NCBI GenBank assembly: GCA_934463345.1
Contig: CAKSJL010000011.1
Span: 1 to 38,190 of the forward strand
Length of the DNA stretch: 38,190 nucleotides
Origin: an uncultured Oscillospiraceae bacterium
GTDB taxonomy: Bacteria; Bacillota; Clostridia; Oscillospirales; Ruminococcaceae
Reading direction: 5' to 3'
The notes under the pieces are model-generated. The model did no database searches, was not told the origin of the DNA, and saw only the letters and a list, made by a program, of their open reading frames with translations. A program made the position numbers and the translations under genes. Below, piece after piece: positions 16,212 to 24,653 of the stretch. How positions within the stretch are numbered: position 1 is the first letter of the stretch; each line of letters begins with the position of its first letter.

Positions 16212-16249
16212 AAAAAAAAGTCCCGGCTGATTGGTTTCAGTCAGGACTT
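16212..16249 (-). terminator. Terminator of the ROK glucokinase gene
   Basis: On the minus strand, AAGTCCTGACTGA and TCAGCCGGGACTT pair in a 13-position stem with two weak positions and a short loop, followed by a run of eight T residues ending at repeat copy C. Confidence 0.85.
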
Positions 16250-16271
16250 TGGGTATGTATTTAGAGTGTGT

Positions 16272-17228
16272 TTATTTTGCCATTCCGAGGAATGCTGCGC
16301 CGATAATTCCGGCATCATTTCCAAGCTTTGCAATAACGATCTCTGCATTCTTAGGAGAATTTCTTGTATAAACTTCATCCTTGACAAGCGCCTTTACAGG
16401 AAGAAGAAGCGGATCTCCCTCGTTGCAGACGCCGCCGCCGATGCAGAGAATGTCAGGCTGGAATATATTGATCGTGTTTGTGATTCCGGCTGCAAGATAC
16501 TTTATGAACTTGTCAACAACAGCCTTTGCTGTCTTGTCGCCCATTCTCATAGCGTCAAATGAGGTTCTGGCAGTAACCTTTCCGTTTCTCTCGGCTGTAA
16601 TTTTGTGCATTACAGTTTCTTTGTCCTCCGCCATGGCTTCCTTTGTCATTCTGATAAGACCTGTTGCGGATGAAAATACCTCAAAGCAGCCCTTTCTTCC
16701 GCATGTACACTGAGGACCGTCAACCTCAATAACAGTGTGTCCGATCTCAGCTCCGGCAAAATTTGAACCGGAATAGATCTTTCCGTCAATAATGATTCCG
16801 CCGCCTACGCCTGTTCCAAGAGTTATGCAGACAGCGTTTTTAGCGCCCTTTGCAGCTCCTGCGACATATTCGCCGTAAGCAGCCGCATTTGCGTCGTTTT
16901 CAATGAACACCGGCTTGTTGATGTATTCCTTTATGTAATCAACCATAGGGGTATTATTAAAGCCCAGGTTGCAGGAATATTCAATAATTCCCTTTTCGCT
17001 GTTGGCAATACCCGGAGTACCGATACCGACCCATTCGATCTGATCCATATCGAGTCCGGCTTCCTTTACAGCCTGACAGGAAACTTTAGCCATGTCTGCT
17101 GCAATTTCTTTCTCAGGACGAGGAAGATTTGTTTTTGTGCTTGCCTTTGAAACAATTTTGTAATTTTCGTCAACAACCCCGGCTACAATATTAGTTCCGC
17201 CGAGGTCAATACCAATGTAGTACTTCAT
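16272..17228 (-). CDS. glcK: ROK family glucokinase
   Basis: Phosphorylates glucose to glucose-6-phosphate with ATP in the cytoplasm. The 318-residue protein has the ROK signatures: GIDLGGTNIVAG (6-17), catalytic Asp112 in ENDANAAAYGE, GTGVGGG (138-144), EIGH (161-164) and the zinc site CTCGRKGCFE with Cys174, Cys176 and Cys181. No N-terminal helix-turn-helix is present, so it is a kinase rather than a ROK repressor. ATG 17228 follows AAGGAGA at 9 nt. It is monocistronic with its own promoter and terminator. A related sugar kinase specificity (mannose, N-acetylmannosamine) is possible. Confidence 0.92.
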   Translation of the reverse strand: MKYYIGIDLGGTNIVAGVVDENYKIVSKASTKTNLPRPEKEIAADMAKVSCQAVKEAGLDMDQIEWVGIGTPGIANSEKGIIEYSCNLGFNNTPMVDYIKEYINKPVFIENDANAAAYGEYVAGAAKGAKNAVCITLGTGVGGGIIIDGKIYSGSNFAGAEIGHTVIEVDGPQCTCGRKGCFEVFSSATGLIRMTKEAMAEDKETVMHKITAERNGKVTARTSFDAMRMGDKTAKAVVDKFIKYLAAGITNTINIFQPDILCIGGGVCNEGDPLLLPVKALVKDEVYTRNSPKNAEIVIAKLGNDAGIIGAAFLGMAK

Positions 17229-17287
17229 ATATTTTTATCTCCTTGAAAAAATTTGCGGCAATCCTGCCTCAGAAGCTATATACATAT

Positions 17288-17316
17288 ATAATAAACTAAA
17301 TTTGAATAATAGTCAA
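17288..17316 (-). promoter_or_regulatory. Predicted promoter of glcK
   Basis: On the minus strand, TTGACT (17316-17311), 17-nt spacer, TATTAT (17293-17288), 60 bp upstream of the ATG. It lies in the 312-bp divergent gap shared with the NYN gene; the rest of that gap is AT-rich with nothing else I could name. Confidence 0.7.
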
Positions 17317-17477
17317 CACCTTTTGAGGTAATAACATATATGTCCATTTGTTTTGTCTGTATACTCAGGTGAAATCCTTTTTAAAGTTTTTTTATTTCGC
17401 ATAAACCTTTATAAAAAGACAAGATAATGTGAAAAATAAATGAAAATTTTGTTTTTCAACACAAAATTCCTTAACTT

Positions 17478-17510
17478 TTGTCTTTATTAATTGCTGAAAA
17501 TATGATATAA
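17478..17510 (+). promoter_or_regulatory. Predicted promoter of the NYN-domain gene
   Basis: TTGTCT (17478-17483), 17-nt spacer, then TATGATATAAT (17501-17511), which offers two overlapping -10 candidates, about 30 bp before the start codon. Confidence 0.55.
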
Positions 17511-17540
17511 TTATAGAACAGACTTTAAGGAGGTATGTTT

Positions 17541-18875
17541 ATGTATTATAAGGAAAATACAAAGGATATAGTTTCCATAGTTGCATATATGACTGGCGTT
17601 AACCGGCATGCGCTTGAAGAAAACTATTTTTCCGACTGTCCGGATGCAATAGCAAATCTTGATGAAATTTCCGAGCTTAGGATCATAAGAAGCCTTTGTA
17701 AATTGAGGACAACCTTGCTCCTGAGATTCAAAAAGACCGATGACCTTATGAGATTTGACCTGAAAAATCTTAATTCTATTTCATGGTATTCGGCAGGAGA
17801 TATAAGAGATCTTGAAAAACAGGGTATACAGATTATAAAGGTAAATTACAGAGCTTCAAAATATATGGCTGATTTCAACAGACTTATACAGGAGCATATA
17901 AACGACTGTAAGGATATTTTTCCGGCATGGCTTAACTGGGAATATTTGAAGGATCTGTTTGTAATGCCAAAGGGACAGAATGACGCAGAGGTAAAAAAAG
18001 AATTTAACAAATATATGGAAAATCTTAATTGTTACCCTTATCAGGTGTATATTCACTGGAAGCCGTACGACAATGGAAATATACTTTATAATGATAAAAA
18101 ATTTGTAAGTATACTATATGATATGAATGGGGATTTCTTCAATGACAATGAAAAGGTGACGGATGCTTCTGACTCAACCAAGACAAGCATTTATGATTTT
18201 ATACAGGACAATGAGAGTACAGCTATAGTTGTTGATTGTGAAAATTCGGATGTATACAAGCTTTATGCGATGCTTAAAAATTTAAATCAGGAAGAGCTTT
18301 CAAAAATTAAAAAGATCATTCTTTATGATGATTACCATACAACTACCGGCTGGGACTGGCTTGAGAAATTTACAGCTATACCTGTTGAGCATATTGAAGT
18401 TGAAAGAGTTGTTGATAATAAATCGCTGGTTGATATAAAAATGACAGCAGGCGTGTGCCGGGAATACTATAATGAAAATATAACTTCATTTATACTTGCT
18501 TCGAGCGATTCAGACTACTGGGGACTTATTTCTTCTCTTCCGGACGCTGATTTCCTTGTTATTTATGAGTATGAAAAGTGCGGAGAGGCAATAAAACAGG
18601 CGCTGGATACAAGAGGTATATACTATTGTTCAATAGATGATTTCTGCTCGGGAAATATAGAAGCATTTAAAAATAATGTACTCATCGATATTCTTAAAAC
18701 AAGAGCGCATGAGATACCGGATATAAACGGACGTGACCTTGTTGAGGAAATATATGAGACGGCGAGAATCGAAGCCGGAGAAACAGAGAAAAATCAGTTT
18801 TTTGAAAGGTATATCAAGACAATCAGGCTTTCAGTCGACTTTAACGGAACATTTAAACTGCATATTAATGAATGA
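17541..18875 (+). CDS. NYN-domain (PIN-like) protein with uncharacterised N-terminal half
   Basis: Product of 444 residues. The C-terminal half, about 228-370, looks like a NYN/PIN-fold ribonuclease domain. Its acidic residues are Asp232 in IVVDCENSD, Asp298 in LVDIKMTAG and the pair Asp323/Asp325 in ASSDSDYWGL, the spacing expected for a metal-dependent active site. The N-terminal 225 residues are hydrophilic, with no match I recognise (motifs such as HIND, PAWLNWEYLKDLF and YPYQVYIHWKPYDNG). I chose ATG 17541 because AAGGAGG is 7 nt upstream; the ATG at 17535 is only 1 nt after it. It is a single-gene unit with its own promoter, followed by repeat copy D and a terminator. An RNase role is inferred from fold and residues. 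Confidence 0.78.
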   Translation: MYYKENTKDIVSIVAYMTGVNRHALEENYFSDCPDAIANLDEISELRIIRSLCKLRTTLLLRFKKTDDLMRFDLKNLNSISWYSAGDIRDLEKQGIQIIKVNYRASKYMADFNRLIQEHINDCKDIFPAWLNWEYLKDLFVMPKGQNDAEVKKEFNKYMENLNCYPYQVYIHWKPYDNGNILYNDKKFVSILYDMNGDFFNDNEKVTDASDSTKTSIYDFIQDNESTAIVVDCENSDVYKLYAMLKNLNQEELSKIKKIILYDDYHTTTGWDWLEKFTAIPVEHIEVERVVDNKSLVDIKMTAGVCREYYNENITSFILASSDSDYWGLISSLPDADFLVIYEYEKCGEAIKQALDTRGIYYCSIDDFCSGNIEAFKNNVLIDILKTRAHEIPDINGRDLVEEIYETARIEAGETEKNQFFERYIKTIRLSVDFNGTFKLHINE

Positions 18876-18883
18876 GAATTATT

Positions 18884-19048
18884 AGAACCTGTCTTCACAA
18901 GCGTATGCGCACGTCTTTCCAGCAAATTTTTTCGTATAACTGCGTTAAAAATGCTTGCCATACACAAGTATGCCTGCTCATTTTTGCCTTATCTGCGTAA
19001 AAATTGTGCTTGGAAATCCGCACACATATCTTGTGAAGACAGGTTCTT
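18884..19048 (+). repeat. Fold-back repeat, copy D (165 bp)
   Basis: Fourth copy, same orientation as A and B, starting 8 bp after the NYN gene stop codon and ending 10 bp before that unit's terminator hairpin. It is the best palindrome at its ends: AGAACCTGTCTTCACAAG at the left and its exact inverse complement at the right (18 of 18). Transcribed, it would add a second, much larger hairpin to the 3' end of the NYN mRNA. Confidence 0.93.
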
Positions 19049-19058
19049 AGCTGCAAAC

Positions 19059-19098
19059 ATCCGGAATCCATATATAGGGTTCCGGATTTGCATTTTTG
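19059..19098 (+). terminator. Terminator after the NYN gene
   Basis: An 11-bp stem (ATCCGGAATCC 19059-19069 with GGGTTCCGGAT 19077-19087, one G-U pair), 7-nt loop, then TTGCATTTTTG. Nearly the same stem is used after fucO at 29735. Confidence 0.8.
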
Positions 19099-19104
19099 TG
19101 GCTA

Positions 19105-19133
19105 TTGACAAAATGAAGCGGAAATGATATAAT
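19105..19133 (+). promoter_or_regulatory. Consensus promoter of the surface-glycan operon
   Basis: TTGACA (19105-19110), 17-nt spacer, TATAAT (19128-19133): full consensus. It leaves an untranslated leader of about 110 nt, AT-rich, before the GTG at 19252. No other good promoter was seen before 25517. Confidence 0.85.
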
Positions 19134-19251
19134 AAATTTTAAGTGTAATAAGAGGCTTTTAAGCTGATATAAATGCAATTAAGACAATAATGTACAATTA
19201 TGTGGCATTGCTTAAAATCACTTTCAAGTCACTTTCTGGAGGAAAAGCTTT

Positions 19252-20214
19252 GTGAAATTCAGTATAATTATTCCTGTTTATCAGGCAGAGAAATATCTTG
19301 AAAAATGTGTGAATTCAGTTCTTTCCCAGACATTTACGGATTTTCAACTTATCTTGGTTGATGATGGTTCTTCTGACAGCAGTCCTGAAATGTGTGACAG
19401 ATTTAAGGCAGACGACAGCAGAGTTACGGTAATCCATCAGAAAAATTCCGGAGTTTCATCAGCAAGAAACAAAGCTCTTGAACAGGTGAATTCCGAGTAT
19501 GTTATTTTTATTGATTCTGATGACTGGATAGATGAAAACTGGCTTGAGAGAATAAATGGTCTTGCTGATGAAAAAGCTGATATGATTGCTTTTGATTACT
19601 ATGAGTATCATAGTGAGGATTTAAGAAAGAGGTACTTTGATTTTTCCGGATGCACAAGATTTACGAAAGAATCCGGAAATTACAGAAGCTCTGTAAAATT
19701 TATTCAAAACAGCATTCTCTGTCCTGAAAAAGCTCGTATGTATGATTCCAGTTATTCTATGGGAGTTCCATGGGGTAAGGCGTACAGAACTGAAATAATA
19801 AGGAAAAACAGGCTTTTGTTTGACACAGACCTTGTACTTAACGAGGATGTGATATTTAATATAGAGTTTATGTGCAGGTGCAGATGCATTGTGTATGTTC
19901 CGGAGGCATACTATCACTACAGGATTTTTAATGAATCAAGTATGCGGAAAAATGACGCTGATTTAGAACGTGCCCTGAAAAGCCGGTTTAAAGTTATTGA
20001 CAGAATGGAAAAGATGGAAATAGATTATAAAGAGCTGACAGGGGAGTTGATTTGCAGAGAAACAGATCTCCTGGTACAGTGTATGGGGTACTGTTTTTCG
20101 GGCGATAATAATGGCAGAGCTGTTAAAAAGAAACTCATACATATTTTATTGTCAAAACACTGCAGTCTGAGAGTAAAGCTCAGAATACTAAAAAGAATAA
20201 TAATGTGGAAATAA
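19252..20214 (+). CDS. Family 2 glycosyltransferase
   Basis: GT-A-fold inverting glycosyltransferase that uses a nucleotide sugar on the cytoplasmic face of the membrane. The 320-residue protein shows the GT2 N-terminal pattern IIIPVYQAEKYLEKCVNSVLSQT (shown in part), VDDGSSD at 36-42, NSGVSSARN at 65-73 and the metal-binding DSDD at 88-91. A second acidic cluster, LNEDVIF, lies near residue 203. No membrane segment is evident. The start is GTG 19252, with GGAGG 9 nt upstream; no in-frame ATG exists nearby. It is the first gene of the operon, 21 bp before the pyruvyl transferase gene. Sugar and acceptor are not predictable. Confidence 0.9.
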   Translation: MKFSIIIPVYQAEKYLEKCVNSVLSQTFTDFQLILVDDGSSDSSPEMCDRFKADDSRVTVIHQKNSGVSSARNKALEQVNSEYVIFIDSDDWIDENWLERINGLADEKADMIAFDYYEYHSEDLRKRYFDFSGCTRFTKESGNYRSSVKFIQNSILCPEKARMYDSSYSMGVPWGKAYRTEIIRKNRLLFDTDLVLNEDVIFNIEFMCRCRCIVYVPEAYYHYRIFNESSMRKNDADLERALKSRFKVIDRMEKMEIDYKELTGELICRETDLLVQCMGYCFSGDNNGRAVKKKLIHILLSKHCSLRVKLRILKRIIMWK

Positions 20215-20235
20215 AAGGCGGATGGTAAAGGTTAA

Positions 20236-21405
20236 ATGAAGGAAAACAAACTAAAAGTCGGTATAATTACCTTTCACAGAGGAGATAATTACGGAGCAGT
20301 TCTTCAGACTGCGGCACTGAGGGCAAAAGCGGCAGAGTATGCCGGAGATGCTCGGGTTATAGATTACAGGTGCAGCGCAATAGAGGATTTTTACAAAGGT
20401 AATTATTTTCCGCGACCGAAAAAAAATATTCTGTTGTGGATGAAGCAGGTTATAAATTGGAGAAAAAAAGATAAGACCTTTAAGGAAAAAAAAGAGAAGT
20501 TTGAAAAGTTCAGAGAATTGTTTAATATGAGCGAAAGCGTATCCGGAGACTCAGACCGAAGCCGGGTGGAAAGTGAATATGACGTTATTCTGACAGGAAG
20601 CGACCAGATATGGAACGAAAGAATAACAAAGGGCTTTGATCCGTTTTACTGCTTTGTCAGATGCGGCAGCAACAAATCTCTGGTTCTTGCATCATATGCC
20701 GCTTCGCTTGGCTCAGTAAGCAGTTTTGAAAATTGCTCAGGCAAGTACCGGGAAGCAATTATGGCTTATGACTATGTTTCAGTAAGAGAGTCTGACGCAC
20801 TTGAGTACCTGCGTGAAAAATATCGTGACGATGTATGCAAGACTATCGATCCGACGCTTCTGGTCGAACCTGATTTCTGGAGCACCATGGCACCGGGAAC
20901 GCAAAGAAAAAAATATCTGTTTTATTATGATGTGGCTAAGAATGATACAGCAAAGGGGATTGCATTAAAGCTTGCAAAGGAAAATAAGCTTGAGCTTATT
21001 CATTTCTGTGACGATATAATGCCATGCAGAAAAAGAAAACTGGTAACAGATGCAGGTCCTGTTGACTTTCTTAATCTTATACGCAGTGCGGAAATGGTTG
21101 TGACATCATCCTTTCATGCGACTGTTTTTTCAATTGTATTTAAAAAACGCTTTGTTACTGTTGCACATCCTGTTACAGGAAGCAGAGTCAGAACGCTTCT
21201 TGGGGATGTCGGGCTTGAAGAGTGTCTGTACAATGGTGATCTGGAAAAAAATATGTCTTTCAGACCTGATTATGAGAAAGTATTTTCAAAGCTCAGTTTA
21301 TTAAGAAAAAGCTCTGAAGCATATCTGGAAAAAGTTTTTAAGGATGCTGAAAACAGAAAAAACAATTCCGGATATTCCGGAAAGCTAACGGAGGAAAAAT
21401 GTTAA
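20236..21405 (+). CDS. Polysaccharide pyruvyl transferase family protein
   Basis: Probably transfers a pyruvate ketal from phosphoenolpyruvate onto a surface glycan, as CsaB and WcaK relatives do. The 389-residue product has the family pattern: GIITFHRGDNYGAVLQTAAL near the N-terminus (9-28), VILTGSDQIWN around residue 116, a mid-protein KTIDPTLL, and the C-terminal TSSFHATVFSIVFKKRFV. The conserved SSFHA histidine is the expected catalytic or PEP-contacting residue. The last seven bases overlap the flippase start, so translation is coupled. AAAGG precedes the ATG at 5 nt. Confidence 0.9.
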   Translation: MKENKLKVGIITFHRGDNYGAVLQTAALRAKAAEYAGDARVIDYRCSAIEDFYKGNYFPRPKKNILLWMKQVINWRKKDKTFKEKKEKFEKFRELFNMSESVSGDSDRSRVESEYDVILTGSDQIWNERITKGFDPFYCFVRCGSNKSLVLASYAASLGSVSSFENCSGKYREAIMAYDYVSVRESDALEYLREKYRDDVCKTIDPTLLVEPDFWSTMAPGTQRKKYLFYYDVAKNDTAKGIALKLAKENKLELIHFCDDIMPCRKRKLVTDAGPVDFLNLIRSAEMVVTSSFHATVFSIVFKKRFVTVAHPVTGSRVRTLLGDVGLEECLYNGDLEKNMSFRPDYEKVFSKLSLLRKSSEAYLEKVFKDAENRKNNSGYSGKLTEEKC

Positions 21406-22883
21406 AATCCAAGTTTGTAAAAAATATTTTGTTTGGATTTGGTGGGCAGCTGATTATTATAGTTCTTGGAATAATTGTTCCGAGAATAATGATTGACAAT
21501 TATGGCTCTGATGTAAACGGTCTGATAAGTACAGTAATTCAGATATTTACATATATGGCTCTTCTTGAAGCTGGAATAGGACAGGCTGCTAAAAATCTTC
21601 TTTATAAGCCTATAAATGAAAAGGACAGGGAAGGCGTATCATTTATAGCGTCAGTTGCCCGTAGCTACTTTAGAAAGTTTACGGTATACTATGCTATAGG
21701 CGTTGTGATTCTTTCGGTTGTTCTTCCGTTTGTTCTGAAAACGAATGTGGGATACTTTACAGTATTTCTTATAGTTCTGTTTGAGGGTATGTCCGAGGTG
21801 GTTTCGTTTTATTTTATACAGACCCAGACTGTCATTCTTGCGGCAGACGGCAGGGGATATGTAAACAATGGGGTCAATGTAGTAAACAAGGTTCTGAGCT
21901 ATACAGTCAAAATTGTTATGGCTATGCTTGGCGTTAATATTGCATTCTTACAGTTTATATATTTTCTTATTACTGTTGCAAAGTCAGTATACTACAGATT
22001 ATACTTTAAAAGAAACTATCCATGGCTTAATTACACAAAAGCGCCTTCCGGAACAAAGCTTAAAGACAGAAATTCGTATATTATTACAGAAATTGCATGG
22101 GCAATGTTTTCTTCTACTGATATGATAGTGCTTTCAATGTTTATCAGTACTCAGATTTCCAGCGTCTATGGAATATACAATATGGTCTTTACAAATCTCA
22201 ATGTACTGCTTAATGCAGTATATACAAGCGTTAATTACACTCTTGGTCAGACATTTCATGAGGACAAAGAAAAATACAAGAAGCTCCATGACGCATTTAC
22301 GTCAATTTTTATGGGCACAATGACAATACTTATGTGTATAGCATATGTAATGATACTGCCGTTTGTTAAGCTTTATACAAAGGGCGTTACAGATGTAAAT
22401 TATATCTACGAATATCTTCCTGTAATGTTCTGCCTTGTACAGATCATATCCTGGAGCAGATATATCAGCGGAAATCTGACAGCCCTTGCCGGATATGTAA
22501 AGCAGACAAGCAGGGTTTCGCTTATCGAGGCGCTGACCAATATTGTGCTTTCAATAGTGCTTGTTCATAGGTTTGGTTTAATTGGTGTTCTTGCTGCAAC
22601 AGTAATTGCTCTTCCGCTTAAGGTTATATACTGCACATATCTGTCGGACAAAAAGATACTTAATCGTTCCTGTTGGAAGACTATAAGTATTCTTGGAATA
22701 AATTATCTGTTTTTTGCGGCTGTTGTTATCGGAAGCAGATTTATAAACATACAGATGAACAGCTGGGGAGTATTTTTGAAATACGGCGTAATCGTAAGCA
22801 TCATAATGGTTATAACAGGAATAACTCTGAATATTCTTGTAAACAGGGATTGCCTGAATTATATAAATAGAATAAAAAAATAA
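21399..22883 (+). CDS. Wzx-like oligosaccharide flippase
   Basis: Polytopic membrane protein of 494 residues in the MOP/polysaccharide-transport superfamily, with about 12-14 membrane segments. It begins with the family-typical LFGFGGQLIIIVLGIIVPRIMI, then YGSDVNGLISTVIQI. Basic loops separate pairs of helices. It should carry a lipid-linked glycan made by this operon across the membrane. ACGGAGGAAAA precedes the ATG, which overlaps the end of the upstream pyruvyl transferase gene by 7 nt; the next gene starts 35 bp downstream. There is no polymerase or initiating sugar-phosphate transferase in the operon. Confidence 0.9.
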   Translation: MLKSKFVKNILFGFGGQLIIIVLGIIVPRIMIDNYGSDVNGLISTVIQIFTYMALLEAGIGQAAKNLLYKPINEKDREGVSFIASVARSYFRKFTVYYAIGVVILSVVLPFVLKTNVGYFTVFLIVLFEGMSEVVSFYFIQTQTVILAADGRGYVNNGVNVVNKVLSYTVKIVMAMLGVNIAFLQFIYFLITVAKSVYYRLYFKRNYPWLNYTKAPSGTKLKDRNSYIITEIAWAMFSSTDMIVLSMFISTQISSVYGIYNMVFTNLNVLLNAVYTSVNYTLGQTFHEDKEKYKKLHDAFTSIFMGTMTILMCIAYVMILPFVKLYTKGVTDVNYIYEYLPVMFCLVQIISWSRYISGNLTALAGYVKQTSRVSLIEALTNIVLSIVLVHRFGLIGVLAATVIALPLKVIYCTYLSDKKILNRSCWKTISILGINYLFFAAVVIGSRFINIQMNSWGVFLKYGVIVSIIMVITGITLNILVNRDCLNYINRIKK

Positions 22884-22918
22884 ACACATTTTTCATTCTG
22901 CATGAGGAGAATTAGTAT

Positions 22919-24649
22919 ATGGGCTACACTTCGGAAAGAAACAATCAGATAGTACTCGGACTTCTTAAATACCATGGTATAAAAAGAATCGTGGCAAGTC
23001 CTGGTGCAACAAACGTATCCTTAATAGCAAGTATGCAGAACGATTCATTTTTTGAGCTTTATTCAGCAGTTGATGAGCGTTCAGCAGCATACATGGCATG
23101 CGGTATGGCGGCAGAGCTTGGTGAACCTGTGGTGTTGAGTTGTACAGGCGCAACAGCATCAAGAAATTACCTTCCTGCACTTACAGAGGCATATTACAGA
23201 CATCTTCCGATACTTGCAGTAACTTCAACAATGCCTGTAATCAATATAGGTCATAATAAACCGCAGTGTATCGACAGAACAAACGTTATTAATGATACAG
23301 CAAAGCTCAGCGTACATGTTCCGATTGTAAAAAGCGAATCAGAAGAATGGGTATGCAATTTGAGAGTAAATGAGGCAATACTTGAATTAACGCATGGCAT
23401 TCCTGGTCCTGTTCACATTAATCTTGAAACTGAACAGGCAGGGACATTTGACAGTCAGCAGTATTCTCCGGTCAGACCGGTTGACCGATTGACAGTCAGG
23501 GATAAGCTTCCGCAGCTTTCGGGAAAAATTGCTGTGTTTGTCGGCGCACATGCGAGATGGAGCAAAAGGTTTACAGAAAAGGTAGATGAATTCTGCGAAA
23601 AATATAATGCAGTGATTATCTGTGATCATACCAGTAATTACAAGGGAAAATACAGATTTAATGCAAGTATCGTATCTGTGCAGAAAATGTATGAATCGGA
23701 AAATCTTAGTCCGGATGTTCTGATACACATAGGCGATATTTCAGGAGCGTATATAAGCATGTCCCCGAAATCTGTATGGAGAGTTAGTCCGGACGGGCAG
23801 CTTTGCGACAGCTACAGAAAACTCAGATATGTTTTTGAAATGGACGAGGAAGAATTTTTTGGATTGTATAATTCAAAGGCTTCTGCAAAGTCAGATGTTT
23901 CATATTATGAGAGTTGTATAAAAGAATACAACAAAATGGAGAATTCAGTGCCGGAACTTCCATTTTCTAATATGTGGATAGCACGAAATTATTCCGGAAA
24001 GCTGCCGGAGAAATCTGTGCTTCATCTTGGAATTCTTAATTCACTCAGATCATGGAATTTCTTTGGTATAAGCGATAGTGTTGATGTTTTTTCCAATACC
24101 GGCGGGTTCGGTATAGACGGATGTCTTTCATCTGCGCTTGGTGCGGCAGTTGTATCTCCTGATAAGACATTTTTCTGTATACTCGGAGACCTTGCATTTT
24201 TCTATGATATGAACTCTATCGGAAACAGACATCTTCCGGATAATATCAGAGTAATGGTTGTAAATAACGGAATGGGGCAGGAGTTTAAAAACTACGGACA
24301 CAGAGCCGCACAGTTCGGGAAACAGACAGAGAGTTTCATAGCTGCTGCCGGACACTTTGGAATGAAATCCCCCAATCTTATCCGGAATTATTCCACTGAC
24401 CTTGGATTTGATTACCTTGCTGCGGCTGACAAGGACGAGCTTCATAAAGCAATGAAGAAATTTTTGTCGCCTGAAAAAACTGACAGACCTGTTTTGCTTG
24501 AGGTATTTACAAATACTGAGGACGAAACTGAAGCGATGAAGCTTATGGGTCAGCTGGTTGTATCAAAATCAGAATCAACCAAGCAAATGGTGAAAAATGT
24601 GATTGGAGAAAAGGGGTTGGGGACTATCAAGAAGTTCCTGAAAAAGTAA
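22919..24649 (+). CDS. ThDP-dependent enzyme, MenD/acetolactate-synthase-like
   Basis: Thiamine-diphosphate enzyme of 576 residues with the usual three-domain order. The N-terminal pyrimidine-binding domain (about 1-170) has RIVASPGATNVSL and the cofactor-activating Glu53 in VDERSAAYMACG. The middle domain is at about 185-300 and the C-terminal PP-binding domain at about 365-540, with the metal motif from Gly423-Asp424 (GDLAFFYDMNSIGN) to Asn449-Asn450. The SPGATN start is reminiscent of MenD, but no other menaquinone gene is nearby. It follows a flippase and precedes an SDR by 4 bp. It therefore probably makes or decarboxylates a small precursor used in glycan modification. The C-terminal tail (550-576) is strongly basic and helical. 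Substrate unknown. Confidence 0.8.
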   Translation: MGYTSERNNQIVLGLLKYHGIKRIVASPGATNVSLIASMQNDSFFELYSAVDERSAAYMACGMAAELGEPVVLSCTGATASRNYLPALTEAYYRHLPILAVTSTMPVINIGHNKPQCIDRTNVINDTAKLSVHVPIVKSESEEWVCNLRVNEAILELTHGIPGPVHINLETEQAGTFDSQQYSPVRPVDRLTVRDKLPQLSGKIAVFVGAHARWSKRFTEKVDEFCEKYNAVIICDHTSNYKGKYRFNASIVSVQKMYESENLSPDVLIHIGDISGAYISMSPKSVWRVSPDGQLCDSYRKLRYVFEMDEEEFFGLYNSKASAKSDVSYYESCIKEYNKMENSVPELPFSNMWIARNYSGKLPEKSVLHLGILNSLRSWNFFGISDSVDVFSNTGGFGIDGCLSSALGAAVVSPDKTFFCILGDLAFFYDMNSIGNRHLPDNIRVMVVNNGMGQEFKNYGHRAAQFGKQTESFIAAAGHFGMKSPNLIRNYSTDLGFDYLAAADKDELHKAMKKFLSPEKTDRPVLLEVFTNTEDETEAMKLMGQLVVSKSESTKQMVKNVIGEKGLGTIKKFLKK

Positions 24650-24653
24650 TTTT

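Noticed and set aside
16074..16562. A 162-codon frame crossing repeat copy C into glcK
   Set aside because: It begins inside the repeat and runs antisense to glucokinase; no ribosome binding site.
10749..19048. CRISPR array or insertion sequence as an explanation of the repeats
   Set aside because: The copies are 2.3-3 kb apart, 165 bp long and palindromic, with genes between them and no transposase frame, so neither fits.
22919..24649. MenD of menaquinone synthesis
   Set aside because: Only general ThDP motifs and an SPGATN start support it; no other men gene is nearby and the context is glycan export, so the symbol is not assigned.
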